Assembly: GCF_007858445.1 (NCBI RefSeq)
Contig: NZ_VIGV01000006.1
Location: 98,967 to 162,966, forward strand
Length of the DNA stretch: 64,000 bases
Direction: 5' to 3'
From: Tsukamurella sputi
GTDB taxonomy: Bacteria > Actinomycetota > Actinomycetes > Mycobacteriales > Mycobacteriaceae
Both the position numbers and the translations under genes were made by a program. Below, piece by piece: positions 1 to 8,453 of this stretch (its first letter is position 1; every line of letters starts with the position of its first letter). The notes beneath the pieces are model-generated. The model ran no database searches and was not told the DNA's origin. It worked only from the letters and a program-made list of their open reading frames with translations.

Positions 1-2
1 TA

Positions 3-689
3 CTGATCCCGCTGGGTGTGGCACTGATCCTCAGCGCCCGTAAGCGCGGTGTGAAGACCTGGCCCTGGTCGCTGTGCACCGCGATCCTCGTCGCGGCGGA
101 CCTGGCCTCGCTGTCACGGTCGGCCATCGTCGGCGGCGCGGCGGCGGTCGCCGTCATGTGCTGGCGCTGGCCCGTTCGCCGCCTGCTGGTGATCGTCACC
201 GGCGCGGTGACACTCTTCCTCGTCGGCACCGTCTTCCAGATCAAGATCATTCTCGCGCTGATCAAGACCTTCGCCGGATCGGGCAACGACTCGTCGCTGC
301 AGTCGCGGGCCGTCGGCCAGGCCTTCGTCGCCGAGAACGTCTGGAAACGCCTCTGGTTCGGCCAGGGCGTGGGCGCGTACCCGACCCTCAAACAGCCCGT
401 GCTCGACAACCAGTACCTCTCCCGGCTCATGGAAGCGGGCGTCTTCGGGCTGGTCACGTTCATCGCCGCCCTGGCACTCGCCCTCTATCTCGCGGTCCGG
501 GCGTCGGCGCGGGCCACCGGCGTCACGGCGGAGCTGGCCAGCGGCATCAGCGGGTCCATCGCCGCGCTGATCGTGATCTGCCTGATCCTCGACACTTCCG
601 GCTTCCTGCAGATCTGGTACCTGACCTGGATTCTCGCCGCTCTCGCGGGCGCCGTGTACCGACTTTCCGGTGCGGAACCACCCGGGTAG
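3..689 (+). CDS. O-antigen ligase/polymerase-like membrane protein, 5' truncated
   Basis: The frame is already open at the left edge, so the N-terminus lies outside the window; the GTG at 18 is internal. About 228 residues remain and most are hydrophobic. 'LASLSRSAIVGG' and 'LDNQYLSRLMEAGVFG' resemble the conserved segments of the Wzy/WaaL (O-antigen ligase, PF04932) family, in which the second segment belongs to a large extracytoplasmic loop. Members join or polymerise lipid-linked polysaccharide on the outer face of the plasma membrane. The neighbours downstream look copper-related rather than polysaccharide-related, so the partner genes probably lie to the left of the window. The family call is reasonably firm; the substrate is unknown. 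Confidence 0.7.
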   Translation: MIPLGVALILSARKRGVKTWPWSLCTAILVAADLASLSRSAIVGGAAAVAVMCWRWPVRRLLVIVTGAVTLFLVGTVFQIKIILALIKTFAGSGNDSSLQSRAVGQAFVAENVWKRLWFGQGVGAYPTLKQPVLDNQYLSRLMEAGVFGLVTFIAALALALYLAVRASARATGVTAELASGISGSIAALIVICLILDTSGFLQIWYLTWILAALAGAVYRLSGAEPPG

Positions 690-699
690 GATCGCGGGC

Positions 700-1155
700 G
701 TGAACCACGCGCACGCCGACGCCGCCGGAACGTCCCGGACCATCCGCATCTGGGGGTGGGTCGGCGCCGCCGTCGCGCTCGCCACGTCGCTGGTGCACCT
801 GCCGATGCTCGGCGACAACAGCTGGGTGGTCTCGCTGATCGTCGCGGCGATGCTGATCGGTTGCGCGCACTGCTCGGTGTGCCTGTTCCGCAACCCGACG
901 GTGAGCGCCTGGGTGCGGACCGCCGCGATGGGCGCGATCATGATCGCGCTGCACCCGGTGCTGATGTCGGCGATGGACTCCGGCATGGCGGGTATGGACC
1001 ACTCCATGCCCGGGATGGACATGGGTTCGATGGGCCATTCGATGAGCTCGATGCAGCCCTGGATGACCCTCATGATCGTCTTCGCCGCGGCGGAGATCGT
1101 GGTGGCCGTCGCGGCGCTCGGCACGATCGCGCTGCGCAAGCGGGCCGTGCGGTGA
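700..1155 (+). CDS. Small membrane protein with Met/His-rich loop (probable copper-linked)
   Basis: The chosen start is the GTG at 700, 10 bases after the preceding stop; upstream codons in the same frame would overlap that gene. The 151-residue product has about four hydrophobic segments. Between the third and fourth lies an extracytoplasmic-looking loop of repeated Met, His, Asp and Ser ('MDHSMPGMDMGSMGHSMSSM'). Met-rich MxxM/MDHS patterns are typical of Cu(I)-binding periplasmic or membrane proteins. A conserved Cys pair ('CAHCSVC') sits near residue 60. A CopD/CtaG-like protein and a copper ATPase lie within 6 kb, which supports a role in copper handling. I do not recognise a named family with certainty; the binding role is inferred from composition and context. 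Confidence 0.6.
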   Translation: MNHAHADAAGTSRTIRIWGWVGAAVALATSLVHLPMLGDNSWVVSLIVAAMLIGCAHCSVCLFRNPTVSAWVRTAAMGAIMIALHPVLMSAMDSGMAGMDHSMPGMDMGSMGHSMSSMQPWMTLMIVFAAAEIVVAVAALGTIALRKRAVR

Positions 1156-1211
1156 CCACCGTCACCGTCGTCGCCCGTAACGAACGGCTCGAGACCGGAG
1201 ATAGGTGAAGG

Positions 1212-1934
1212 ATGAACGCGAAGACTGACCTCAAGCGAGCGGGCCTGCGTCGTGCCGCCACCCTCACCGCCGCGACCTCGCTGGTCGTCGGCCTGACCGG
1301 TGGTGTCGCCGTCGCCGACCCCGATACCACCACCAAGCCCACCGCATCGTCGGCGGAGCTGCTGCTGAACTCGAGCGATTTCCCGGGCGGCTACATCGTC
1401 GTGCCGTCGCCGCAGCAGCGGCTGGCGAACGAGCTCGGCGCCGACCCGCTGACCCTCGCGAGCTCGGCGAAGGTCACCCCGCCGGAGTGCAAGAACATCC
1501 TCGCCGCCGCCAAGGGCGGCCAGGGCGAGGGCGACACCGTCGCCGGCGTGCACGATCAGGACCGCAAGAGCCTGAGCGAGACGCTGGTCGCCAAGGACGT
1601 CGACGTGGACACCGTCAAGGTCGGCCTGCTCAAGATGTGCTCGGACGTGACCATCGAGACCAACGATCCGCGGGGCGGCACCATCAAGGTGCGCGCCATC
1701 ACCAAGGAGGTCTCGTCGGACAAGCAGAAGGCCACCTTCGAGATCGCCCTCGACGGCACGCGCGCCAAGGGTGACGATTCCTTCCCGATCCACCAGAAGG
1801 TGCTCGTGGGCGTGGCCTCGCTGCGCGGCTACACCGTCGCGGTGCAGGGCACCAAGCTCGGCGGCGATCCGGACCGCGGCGAGTTCAACGGCTTCCTCGA
1901 CAAGGCCGTGAAGAAGATCAAGGACGCGAAGTAG
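1212..1934 (+). CDS. Secreted hypothetical protein
   Basis: A 240-residue product with a classical signal peptide: a basic N-terminus (KTDLKRAGLRR), a hydrophobic stretch to about residue 35 and a VAVADP cleavage-like site. The mature part begins with a Thr-rich stretch and then 'LLLNSSDFPGG', a pattern seen in mycobacterial secreted or lipoproteins of the LppH/DUF5642 kind. Two cysteines (in 'PPECKN' and 'LKMCSD') could form a disulphide. It sits 56 bases after the Met-rich membrane protein and one base before the CopD/CtaG gene, so the three are probably one transcript. The weak sequence 'GGTGAAGG' lies just before the ATG. The function is unknown. Confidence 0.65.
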   Translation: MNAKTDLKRAGLRRAATLTAATSLVVGLTGGVAVADPDTTTKPTASSAELLLNSSDFPGGYIVVPSPQQRLANELGADPLTLASSAKVTPPECKNILAAAKGGQGEGDTVAGVHDQDRKSLSETLVAKDVDVDTVKVGLLKMCSDVTIETNDPRGGTIKVRAITKEVSSDKQKATFEIALDGTRAKGDDSFPIHQKVLVGVASLRGYTVAVQGTKLGGDPDRGEFNGFLDKAVKKIKDAK

Positions 1935-1935
1935 C

Positions 1936-3774
1936 TTGACCACGGTGGCGCAGGAGTCCGACGCCGCTGCGACCGAAGGATCTCCGGGCGCCCCCCGCGT
2001 GGGCGGCATCGCAGCGCTGTTCGTCGGCTCCGCCGCCGCCCTCGCCGTGGTGATCTGGCTCATCGCCAGTGAGGGCGAGCTGCGCTACCTCGTCAACGGC
2101 AACGCCTACCCCGGTGCGCTCACCGCCTACGGCGCCGCCGCCGGACGCCTCGTCGGCACCGTCGCCGCGGCCCTGACCTTCGGCGCGGTGGGCTACGCCG
2201 TCTTCCGCACCAGGGCGCTCGATACGGGCGAACTCGGCCTGCGCGGTTACCTCTCGCAGATCCAGGCCCGACGGTACGCCGCCGCCTGGGCGATCGTCTC
2301 CGTCCCGATGGTCTTCCTCGCGGCCGCGGAGAGCGCCGCCCAGGACCTCGTCACCACCTACCGGGTCGGCGGCCTCACCACCCTGATCTCGGCGTCGGAC
2401 ACCGCGAAGGGCTGGATCGTCTCACTGATCTGCGCGGTGCTCGTCTACGCGGGCCTGCGCACCGCGCTGTCCTGGGTCGCGCACCTGTGGATCCTGCTGC
2501 CCGCGGTGGTGGGCCTCCTCGCCACGGTCGTGACCGCCAACGAGGCCCAGAACTGGGATCACGACTACACCACGGCCGCGCTGACCACGCTCGCCGTCGT
2601 CGCCGCGCTGTGGCTCGGCGGCCTGTGGTCGGCCGTGCGGCTGCCGGCGCGGACCGAACGGCGATGGGTCGGCCCCTTGTACGCCGCGCTGGTGCTCGCC
2701 AACGGCGCCGTCATCGCCGTGGTCATGGCGCCCGGCTCCGACCTCTGGGTCACCTGGTACGGCCTGCTGCTTGTCGCCACCGGCGTCCTGCTGGCCGCGG
2801 CGGGAGCGGCGCACTGGCTGCGGGCGCTCCCCGCGGCCGCGGCGCTGCTGACGGCGGCGTTCGGCACCGCGATCGCGGCGTCCGAGCTGACGCCGCCGCC
2901 CTTCCTCCGCAGCAGGCCCACGGTGGGCGAGAACTTCCTCGGCTACAACCTGCCGGACCCGCCGAGCGCGATGGCCTTCCTCGGCAACTGGCGTCCCGAC
3001 CTGAACCTGGCGCCCTTCGCCATCGCTCTCGCCGTCGGCTACCTGGTCCTGGTTCGCCGCACCCGGAACTGGCCCTGGTACCGCACGGTGCTGTTCGTCC
3101 TGGGCTGTGCCGCCCTGCTCACCCTGACCAGTTCCGGGCTGCGCACCTACTCCAACGCGATGTTCAGCGTGCACATGGTGGTGCACATGCTGATGACCTC
3201 GATCGTCCCCGTGCTCCTGCTGCTGGGCGCGCCCGTCACGCTGATGCGTCAGACGCTCACCGGGGCGCCCGCGCGGTGGTTGTCGATGATGCTCCAGTCG
3301 CGGTCCTTCGCGGTGCTCATGCGCCCTGCGGTGCAGCTCGCGCTGTTCGCTGCCGTGCTCTACGGCCTGTACTTCACGCCGCTGTTCGACGCCATCGGCC
3401 GGTACCACTGGGGCCATCTGGCCATCTACTCGGCGCTGCTGTTCACCGGTTTCCTATTCTACTGGCGCGTCTTCCAGATCGATCCCGTGCCCGGTGAGCT
3501 GCCGTTCATCGGCCGCATCGGCATGCTGCTCGCGATGATGCCGATCACGATGGTCTTCGCGCTCATCGTCATGACGATGGACGGTCTCGTCGGCTCGCGC
3601 CTGTACCTGTATCTCGACTTCCCGTGGATGACCGACCTGCACCGCGACCAGTTCGTGGGCGGTGTCGTCGCCTGGGCCACGGACGAGGCCGCGATCGCGC
3701 TCGTCACCCTCGGCCTCGTCCTGCACTGGGCCTGGCGCAACCGCGACGAGGACTCCGAGCCCGAACTTCTCTGA
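1936..3774 (+). CDS. CopD/CtaG fusion: copper-transport and cytochrome oxidase assembly-like membrane protein
   Basis: A 612-residue, strongly hydrophobic protein with about 14 predicted membrane segments. The N-terminal half resembles CopD-type copper-uptake proteins. The C-terminal half (about residues 340-600) resembles CtaG_Caa3 (PF09678), which helps insert copper into cytochrome c oxidase; 'MVVHMLMTSIVPVLLLLG' and 'HWGHLAIYSALLFTGFLFYW' are typical of it. The domain order and length match the M. tuberculosis Rv0102 kind of protein. The start is TTG at 1936, one base after the preceding stop, which implies translational coupling. Conserved His residues in the CtaG half are the likely copper ligands. 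The family call is strong, the exact metal path less so. Confidence 0.8.
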   Translation: MTTVAQESDAAATEGSPGAPRVGGIAALFVGSAAALAVVIWLIASEGELRYLVNGNAYPGALTAYGAAAGRLVGTVAAALTFGAVGYAVFRTRALDTGELGLRGYLSQIQARRYAAAWAIVSVPMVFLAAAESAAQDLVTTYRVGGLTTLISASDTAKGWIVSLICAVLVYAGLRTALSWVAHLWILLPAVVGLLATVVTANEAQNWDHDYTTAALTTLAVVAALWLGGLWSAVRLPARTERRWVGPLYAALVLANGAVIAVVMAPGSDLWVTWYGLLLVATGVLLAAAGAAHWLRALPAAAALLTAAFGTAIAASELTPPPFLRSRPTVGENFLGYNLPDPPSAMAFLGNWRPDLNLAPFAIALAVGYLVLVRRTRNWPWYRTVLFVLGCAALLTLTSSGLRTYSNAMFSVHMVVHMLMTSIVPVLLLLGAPVTLMRQTLTGAPARWLSMMLQSRSFAVLMRPAVQLALFAAVLYGLYFTPLFDAIGRYHWGHLAIYSALLFTGFLFYWRVFQIDPVPGELPFIGRIGMLLAMMPITMVFALIVMTMDGLVGSRLYLYLDFPWMTDLHRDQFVGGVVAWATDEAAIALVTLGLVLHWAWRNRDEDSEPELL

Positions 3775-3854
3775 GACTCGCGGTTCCCGGCGCGCTACGG
3801 CGCGGTCTGTCGATAGTGTAGCGCTGCGTCGCGATCGTTAACTACGATCCGATC

Positions 3855-4880
3855 ATGAAACGGATCTTCGCCATCCTGGTGGCAGCGGTGCTCGCGCTGC
3901 TGGCCGGCACGGGCGTGGCGACAGCGGACCCGGCCGGCGTCGTCGACCGGGCCGGGTTGTTCGGCGATCGGGCCGCCGACGTCGAGGTGGCGCTGGACGA
4001 CTTCCAGTCGCGCACGGGGATGGTCGGCACGGTCGTCACCGCGAACGGCATCGGCGGCCAGGACATCCGGGCGTTCGCCACCACTGCGGGCGCGGTGCTC
4101 GGCCGGGACCGGGGCGAGGCCGTCGTGATCGGCGTGGACCTGCAGACCAGGAAGGTCGGCGTCTACACCACCCCGGCGGCGATGGCGCGGATCCCCGACG
4201 CCGAGATCACCCGCCTCATCGGTACCGTCATCACGCCGCCCTTCCGCGGGGGTGACTACGCGAACGGGGTCGTCGCCGGTCTGCGGGGCCTGGCCGACGT
4301 CGCAACCGGAGGAGCCGCGACGACGACTGCGCCCACGACGGTGCAGGGGGACGGGATTCCCGACACGGACGGGCTGGTGCCGGGCGGTTCGACGATCACC
4401 GTCGAACCCGGGTACGGCACCAACCGCGGGACGTACACCGTGACAGGCCCGGGCTGGCCGAACACCGAGAAGTCCGACGACGGACCGCCGGGGATCTTCA
4501 TCGCGTTCATCGTTCTCATTGCCGTCGGCGGGGTGGTCTCGATGGTCGTCTCCGGCTCCCGGGACCGCGACGCCGACACCCCCGAGCTGCGCTCGCAGCT
4601 GGCCGATCTCGTCGCCGCCGAACCCGGCTACGCCACGTGGTCGAACCGCCGCCGGTTCGCGCATGCCCAGCGGCACACCGGGGTGCGACGCGGGACCTGG
4701 AACAGCATCTACCCGGATTGGCGGGTCAGCGAGTCGGACGCCCGGTCGGGCTCCTCGTCCTCGGGCGGATTCTTCGGCGGGGGCGGCTCGAGTTCGAGCT
4801 TCTCCTCGGACAGCGGATCCGGCTCGTCGGGCTCCTCGGGAGGCTTCTCGGGCGGCGGCGGGTCGTCGGGAAGCTTCTAA
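3855..4880 (+). CDS. TPM-domain/DUF5129-like secreted membrane protein with Ser/Gly-rich tail
   Basis: A 341-residue product: a signal peptide (MKRIFAILVAAVLALLAG, cleavage near VATADP), then a domain of about 130 residues ('VVDRAGLFGDRAADVEVAL', 'GEAVVIGVDL') that resembles the TPM domain of membrane-anchored YgcG-like proteins. One membrane segment follows near residue 220, then a basic cytoplasmic part. The last 50 residues are almost only Ser, Gly and Phe ('SSSGGFFGGGGSSSSFSS'), the usual tail of this family. A 6-bp inverted repeat (GATCGT-TAACT-ACGATC, 3833-3849) lies just before the ATG. The last codons overlap the end of the convergent copper ATPase by 4 bases. The biochemical role is unknown. 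Confidence 0.7.
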   Translation: MKRIFAILVAAVLALLAGTGVATADPAGVVDRAGLFGDRAADVEVALDDFQSRTGMVGTVVTANGIGGQDIRAFATTAGAVLGRDRGEAVVIGVDLQTRKVGVYTTPAAMARIPDAEITRLIGTVITPPFRGGDYANGVVAGLRGLADVATGGAATTTAPTTVQGDGIPDTDGLVPGGSTITVEPGYGTNRGTYTVTGPGWPNTEKSDDGPPGIFIAFIVLIAVGGVVSMVVSGSRDRDADTPELRSQLADLVAAEPGYATWSNRRRFAHAQRHTGVRRGTWNSIYPDWRVSESDARSGSSSSGGFFGGGGSSSSFSSDSGSGSSGSSGGFSGGGGSSGSF

Positions 4881-7114
4881 CGTGCGCCGAACGCGCGCAG
4901 GCGCAGGCTGTTCCACACCACGAAGAACGAGCTGAAGGCCATGGCCGCGGCGCCGATCAGCGGGTTCAGCAGCCCGGCGACGGCGACGGGGATTGCGGCC
5001 ACGTTGTAGCCGAACGCCCACACCAGGTTCGTCTTGATGGTCTTCAGGGTCGCCCGCGCGAGTCCCAGGGCGTCGGGGACGGCGGAGAGTTCTTCGCGCA
5101 TGAGGACCACGTCGGCGGCGCTCTGCGCCACGTCGGTGCCGGTGCCCATCGCGAGGCCCAGGTCCGCCGCGGCGAGCGCGGGGCCGTCGTTCACGCCGTC
5201 GCCCACCATCGCGACCTTCCGGCCCGCGGCCTGCAGCTCCCGAACCGCCGCGACCTTGCCGTCGGGCAGCACGTCGGCGCGCACGTCGTCGATGCCGACG
5301 AGCGCCGCGACCTTGGCCGCCGCGGCGGCGTTGTCGCCGGTGAGCAGCACCGTCCGGATCCCGGCCTCGTGCAGCCGCGCAACGGCGGCGGCGGCGTCGG
5401 CCTTGATCGTGTCGGCCACCTCGAGGACGGCGGCGACGGCACCGTCGACCTCCACCACGGCGACGGTGCGGCCCGACTCGGCGGCAGCCTCGACCGCCCC
5501 CACGAGCACGCCCGGCGCGACGAAGCGCGGCGATCCGACGCGCACCGCGGCGCCCTCGACGACGCCCGTGGCGCCCAGGCCCGGCACGGCCCGGAAGTCC
5601 TCCACCGAGGGCAGCTCGCTCCCGGCGCGCGCGACGACGGCCCGCGCGACGGCGTGCTCGGAGGCGGCCTCGACCGCGCCGGCGAGCCGCAGTACGGCGT
5701 CCTCGGTGAAGCCCGGTGCGACGCTCACGCCGGCCACCGAGAGCACGCCGGTGGTCACGGTGCCGGTCTTGTCGAAGACGACGGTGTCGATGGTCTCGGT
5801 GGCCTCGAGCGCCTGATGCCCGCGGACGTAGACGCCCAGTTGCGCCCCGCGGCCCGACGCGACCATGAAGGCGACGGGAGTCGCGAGGCCCAGCGCGCAC
5901 GGGCAGGCGATCACGAGCACGGCGATCGCGGACTTCACCGCGCTGTCGATGCCGCTGCCGAACAGCCAGCCCGCGAAGGTGAGCGCGGCGATGGCGAAGA
6001 CGCACGGCACGAAGACGGCGGAGACCCGGTCGGCGAGGCGCTGCATCCGCGCCTTGCTCGCCTGTGCGTCCTCGACGAGCCGGAGCATCGCGGCGAAGGT
6101 GGTGTCCTCGCCGACGGCGGTCGCGCGCACCGTCAGGCGGCCGTCCTGGCAGACGGTGCCGCCGACGACACGGTCGCCGGGGCCGGCGGGCACGGGACGG
6201 GACTCGCCGGTCATCGCCGAGTTGTCGACGAAGGCGGTGCCGGACTCGACGACGCCGTCGGTGGCGATCGTCTCACCGGGGCGCACGACGAAGAGCTGCT
6301 CCTCGCGCAGCTCGCCGACGGGGATGCGGAGCTCGGAACCGTCGCGGACCAGGACCGACACCTCGCGCGCGCCGCGCGTGGCGAGCTCCCGCAGCGCCGA
6401 CGCGGCCTTCGCCCGCGCCGACGCCTCGAAGTAGCGGCCCGCGAGCACGAAGACGGTGACGCCCATCGCGACCTCGAGGTAGATCGGGTCGGACTGGATG
6501 ATCGCGTTCCAGAAGCCGTGCGGATCGGGGCGCTGCCGGCCGGGCGTGAGCACCGTGACCACCGACCATGCGGTGGCGGCGATGATGCCGACCGAGACCA
6601 GGGTGTCCATCGTCGCGGCGCCGTGCCGCGCACCCAGGAAGGCCCGCTTGTGCAGCGGCCAGGCGCCCCAGGTCACGACGGGCAGACTCAGCGCGAGCAG
6701 TACCCACTGCCAGCCGGTGAACCGCGTCGACGGGATGGTCGCGAGCACGATCGAGAGGTCCGCGGCGGGCACGAACAGCACCAGGGAGACGATCAGCCGG
6801 CGCAGCACGTCGCGCCGCTCGCGCTCCTCGGCGAGGATCGCGCGACGCGGGTTCGGTGACTTGGGTGCGGCGGTGTACCCCGCGGCCTCGACGGTGCCGG
6901 TCAGCTGCTCGACGGTGACCGTCGGCGCGTGCTCGACAGTGGCCGTCCGCGTCGCGAGGTTGACCACGGCGCGCACCCCGTCGAGCTTGTTGAGCTTGCG
7001 CTCGACCCGCCCGACGCACGCGGCGCAGGTCATGCCACCGACGTCGAGGAAGGTGCGTTGAGCCTGCTCCGGCTGCGTGGCGGCCGGAGCGGGGGCCTGG
7101 TCGAGATCCGTCAC
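4877..7114 (-). CDS. copA: P1B-type copper-translocating ATPase (CopA/CtpV family)
   Basis: A 745-residue heavy-metal pump that exports Cu(I) using ATP. One HMA metal-binding domain carries GMTCAAC (Cys30 and Cys33). Membrane segments follow, then the actuator motif TGES near residue 302, the metal-binding CPC (CPCALGLATP) near 404, the phosphorylation motif DKTGT with Asp near 448, SEHAVA near 483 and GDGVNDGP near 636. CPC with this HMA motif indicates copper or silver. Start: GTG at 7114 is preceded on the minus strand by GGAGGG, though very closely; GTG 7129 is an alternative. Longer extensions run through the large inverted repeat at 7161-7211 and look non-coding. No copper-sensing regulator gene is in the window. 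Confidence 0.92.
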   Translation of the reverse strand: MTDLDQAPAPAATQPEQAQRTFLDVGGMTCAACVGRVERKLNKLDGVRAVVNLATRTATVEHAPTVTVEQLTGTVEAAGYTAAPKSPNPRRAILAEERERRDVLRRLIVSLVLFVPAADLSIVLATIPSTRFTGWQWVLLALSLPVVTWGAWPLHKRAFLGARHGAATMDTLVSVGIIAATAWSVVTVLTPGRQRPDPHGFWNAIIQSDPIYLEVAMGVTVFVLAGRYFEASARAKAASALRELATRGAREVSVLVRDGSELRIPVGELREEQLFVVRPGETIATDGVVESGTAFVDNSAMTGESRPVPAGPGDRVVGGTVCQDGRLTVRATAVGEDTTFAAMLRLVEDAQASKARMQRLADRVSAVFVPCVFAIAALTFAGWLFGSGIDSAVKSAIAVLVIACPCALGLATPVAFMVASGRGAQLGVYVRGHQALEATETIDTVVFDKTGTVTTGVLSVAGVSVAPGFTEDAVLRLAGAVEAASEHAVARAVVARAGSELPSVEDFRAVPGLGATGVVEGAAVRVGSPRFVAPGVLVGAVEAAAESGRTVAVVEVDGAVAAVLEVADTIKADAAAAVARLHEAGIRTVLLTGDNAAAAAKVAALVGIDDVRADVLPDGKVAAVRELQAAGRKVAMVGDGVNDGPALAAADLGLAMGTGTDVAQSAADVVLMREELSAVPDALGLARATLKTIKTNLVWAFGYNVAAIPVAVAGLLNPLIGAAAMAFSSFFVVWNSLRLRAFGAR

Positions 7115-7160
7115 CCCTCCAGTATCCACCTCGCCCGACCGGGGCTGAAAACGTGAAAGG

Positions 7161-7211
7161 CCTTGATACCGGCTCCCGGAATGGGGGGAGGAGGGGGAGC
7201 CGGTATCAAGG
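7161..7211 (-). terminator. Perfect 17-bp inverted repeat, terminator-like
   Basis: Arms CCTTGATACCGGCTCCC (7161-7177) and its exact complement (7195-7211) flank a 17-base loop. Read on the minus strand, the second arm is followed by CCTTTCACGTTTTC, a T-rich run as in an intrinsic terminator for the esterase operon that ends at 7352. It is also only about 47 bases upstream of the copper ATPase start, so it could instead act in the leader of that gene. Confidence 0.65.
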
Positions 7212-7351
7212 CTCAATCACGCAGCCACCGACGTGGGGGGAGACGTCATATGGCGGCCGCAAGACCTACGATACGGGGTATACGCGTACGGGTGCCACCT
7301 TTCGTGACATGCGTGTTCGTGCGCGAAGGCAACTTCCAACGATTGTTGTCG

Positions 7352-8431
7352 CTAACGTTGCGCGAGCGCAGCGCGAAGGACGTCGAGCGCGGCGTCCACG
7401 TCGACCCGCGCGTCGGCGCTCACTCCCACGGTGTTCAGGAAGCCGTGGAGCGCGCCAGGGGCCAGCTGCGTGGTGGCGTCGACGCCCGCGTCGCGCAGCC
7501 GCTGCGCGTAGGCCGCGCCCTCGTCGCGCAGCGGGTCGAAGCCCGCGACCACGACGTGCGTGCGCCCGATGCCTTCGAGGCCGTCGGCGTGCAGCAGGTC
7601 GAACTTCGGGTCGGTGTCCTGCCCGGGCTCCGGCGTGTAGAGCTCCCGGAAGAAGTCGATGTCGGCCTTCGTGAGGAAGTAGCCGCTGGCGAAGGTGTCG
7701 CGGCTGCGGTTCTCCGGATCGGCACCGGTCACGGGGTAGAAGAGGAGCGAGAACGCCGGCTGCGGGCCGCCGGCCAGCGCCAGCTCGCGCGCGGCGACAC
7801 CCGCGAGGTTGCCGCCCGCGCTGTCGCCCGACACCGCCACCCGGGACGGATCGGCGCCCAGCTGATCGGCGTGCGCGATGGCCCACGCGGTCGCGGCGAC
7901 GGCGTCGTCGGCGGCCGCGGGGAAGATCGCCTCGGGGGCCAGCCGGTAGTCGACGGCGAGCACCCGCACGCGCGCCCGGTCCGCGATGTACCGGCACGGC
8001 GCGTCGTGCGAGTCGAGATCGCCGAGGACGAAGCCGCCGCCGTGGAAGAAGACGACGAGCGGGGAGCCCGCGTCGAGCCCGGCCGGCGTGTAGAGGCGCG
8101 CCGGGAGGGGGCCGGCCGCACCGTCGACCATGAGGCCCCGCGCGCCGACCGACGGGGCCGTGCCCGCGCCGACCGCCCGGCTCAGCTGCAGCATCGAGGC
8201 GCGGGAGAAGGCGATATCGCGGGCGCCGGAGAGGCCGTCGACGCCCTGCAGGCTCAGCAGCCGCAGAATGATCTGCGAGTCGAGGTCCAGCTCGTTGCCC
8301 TCGACGGTCTGCGGCGTGCCGAGCCGCTGCTTGACCGGCAGGGGGAGGCTGAAGAGCAGCTTCGCAGCGCCCGCGACGAGCGGGGTGGGGATCTGCAGGG
8401 CCAGCTTCTGGAGGACTTCGGTGAGCGCCAT
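7352..8431 (-). CDS. Alpha/beta hydrolase (hormone-sensitive-lipase family esterase)
   Basis: A 359-residue esterase of the HSL/LipW type. The oxyanion-hole motif HGGG starts at His130, the nucleophile elbow GDSAGG places the catalytic serine at 204, and Asp in 'AGFDPLRDEG' and His in 'GALHGF' complete the triad. The roughly 90 residues before the core form the cap that is usual in this family. There is no signal peptide, so it probably works in the cytosol on short-chain or lipid esters. It is the last gene of a minus-strand run (DUF5313, PaiB-like, esterase) with a 22-base gap to the gene before it, and is followed by the hairpin at 7161-7211. The substrate cannot be read from the sequence. 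Confidence 0.88.
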   Translation of the reverse strand: MALTEVLQKLALQIPTPLVAGAAKLLFSLPLPVKQRLGTPQTVEGNELDLDSQIILRLLSLQGVDGLSGARDIAFSRASMLQLSRAVGAGTAPSVGARGLMVDGAAGPLPARLYTPAGLDAGSPLVVFFHGGGFVLGDLDSHDAPCRYIADRARVRVLAVDYRLAPEAIFPAAADDAVAATAWAIAHADQLGADPSRVAVSGDSAGGNLAGVAARELALAGGPQPAFSLLFYPVTGADPENRSRDTFASGYFLTKADIDFFRELYTPEPGQDTDPKFDLLHADGLEGIGRTHVVVAGFDPLRDEGAAYAQRLRDAGVDATTQLAPGALHGFLNTVGVSADARVDVDAALDVLRAALAQR

Positions 8432-8453
8432 GTCACTGATAGTAGGACGCGGG

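Noticed and set aside
4637-6859. 740-codon plus-strand frame opposite the copper ATPase
   Set aside because: The ATPase carries every P1B motif on the other strand; this frame is an antisense artefact.
7115-7216. Longer N-terminus for the copper ATPase (34 extra residues)
   Set aside because: It would translate through the perfect inverted repeat and adds no family homology.
7269-7282. GATACGGGGTATAC as a CsoR-type copper operator
   Set aside because: Only short ATAC/GTAT arms match. The long G/C arms of known CsoR sites are absent, and no CsoR gene is in the window.
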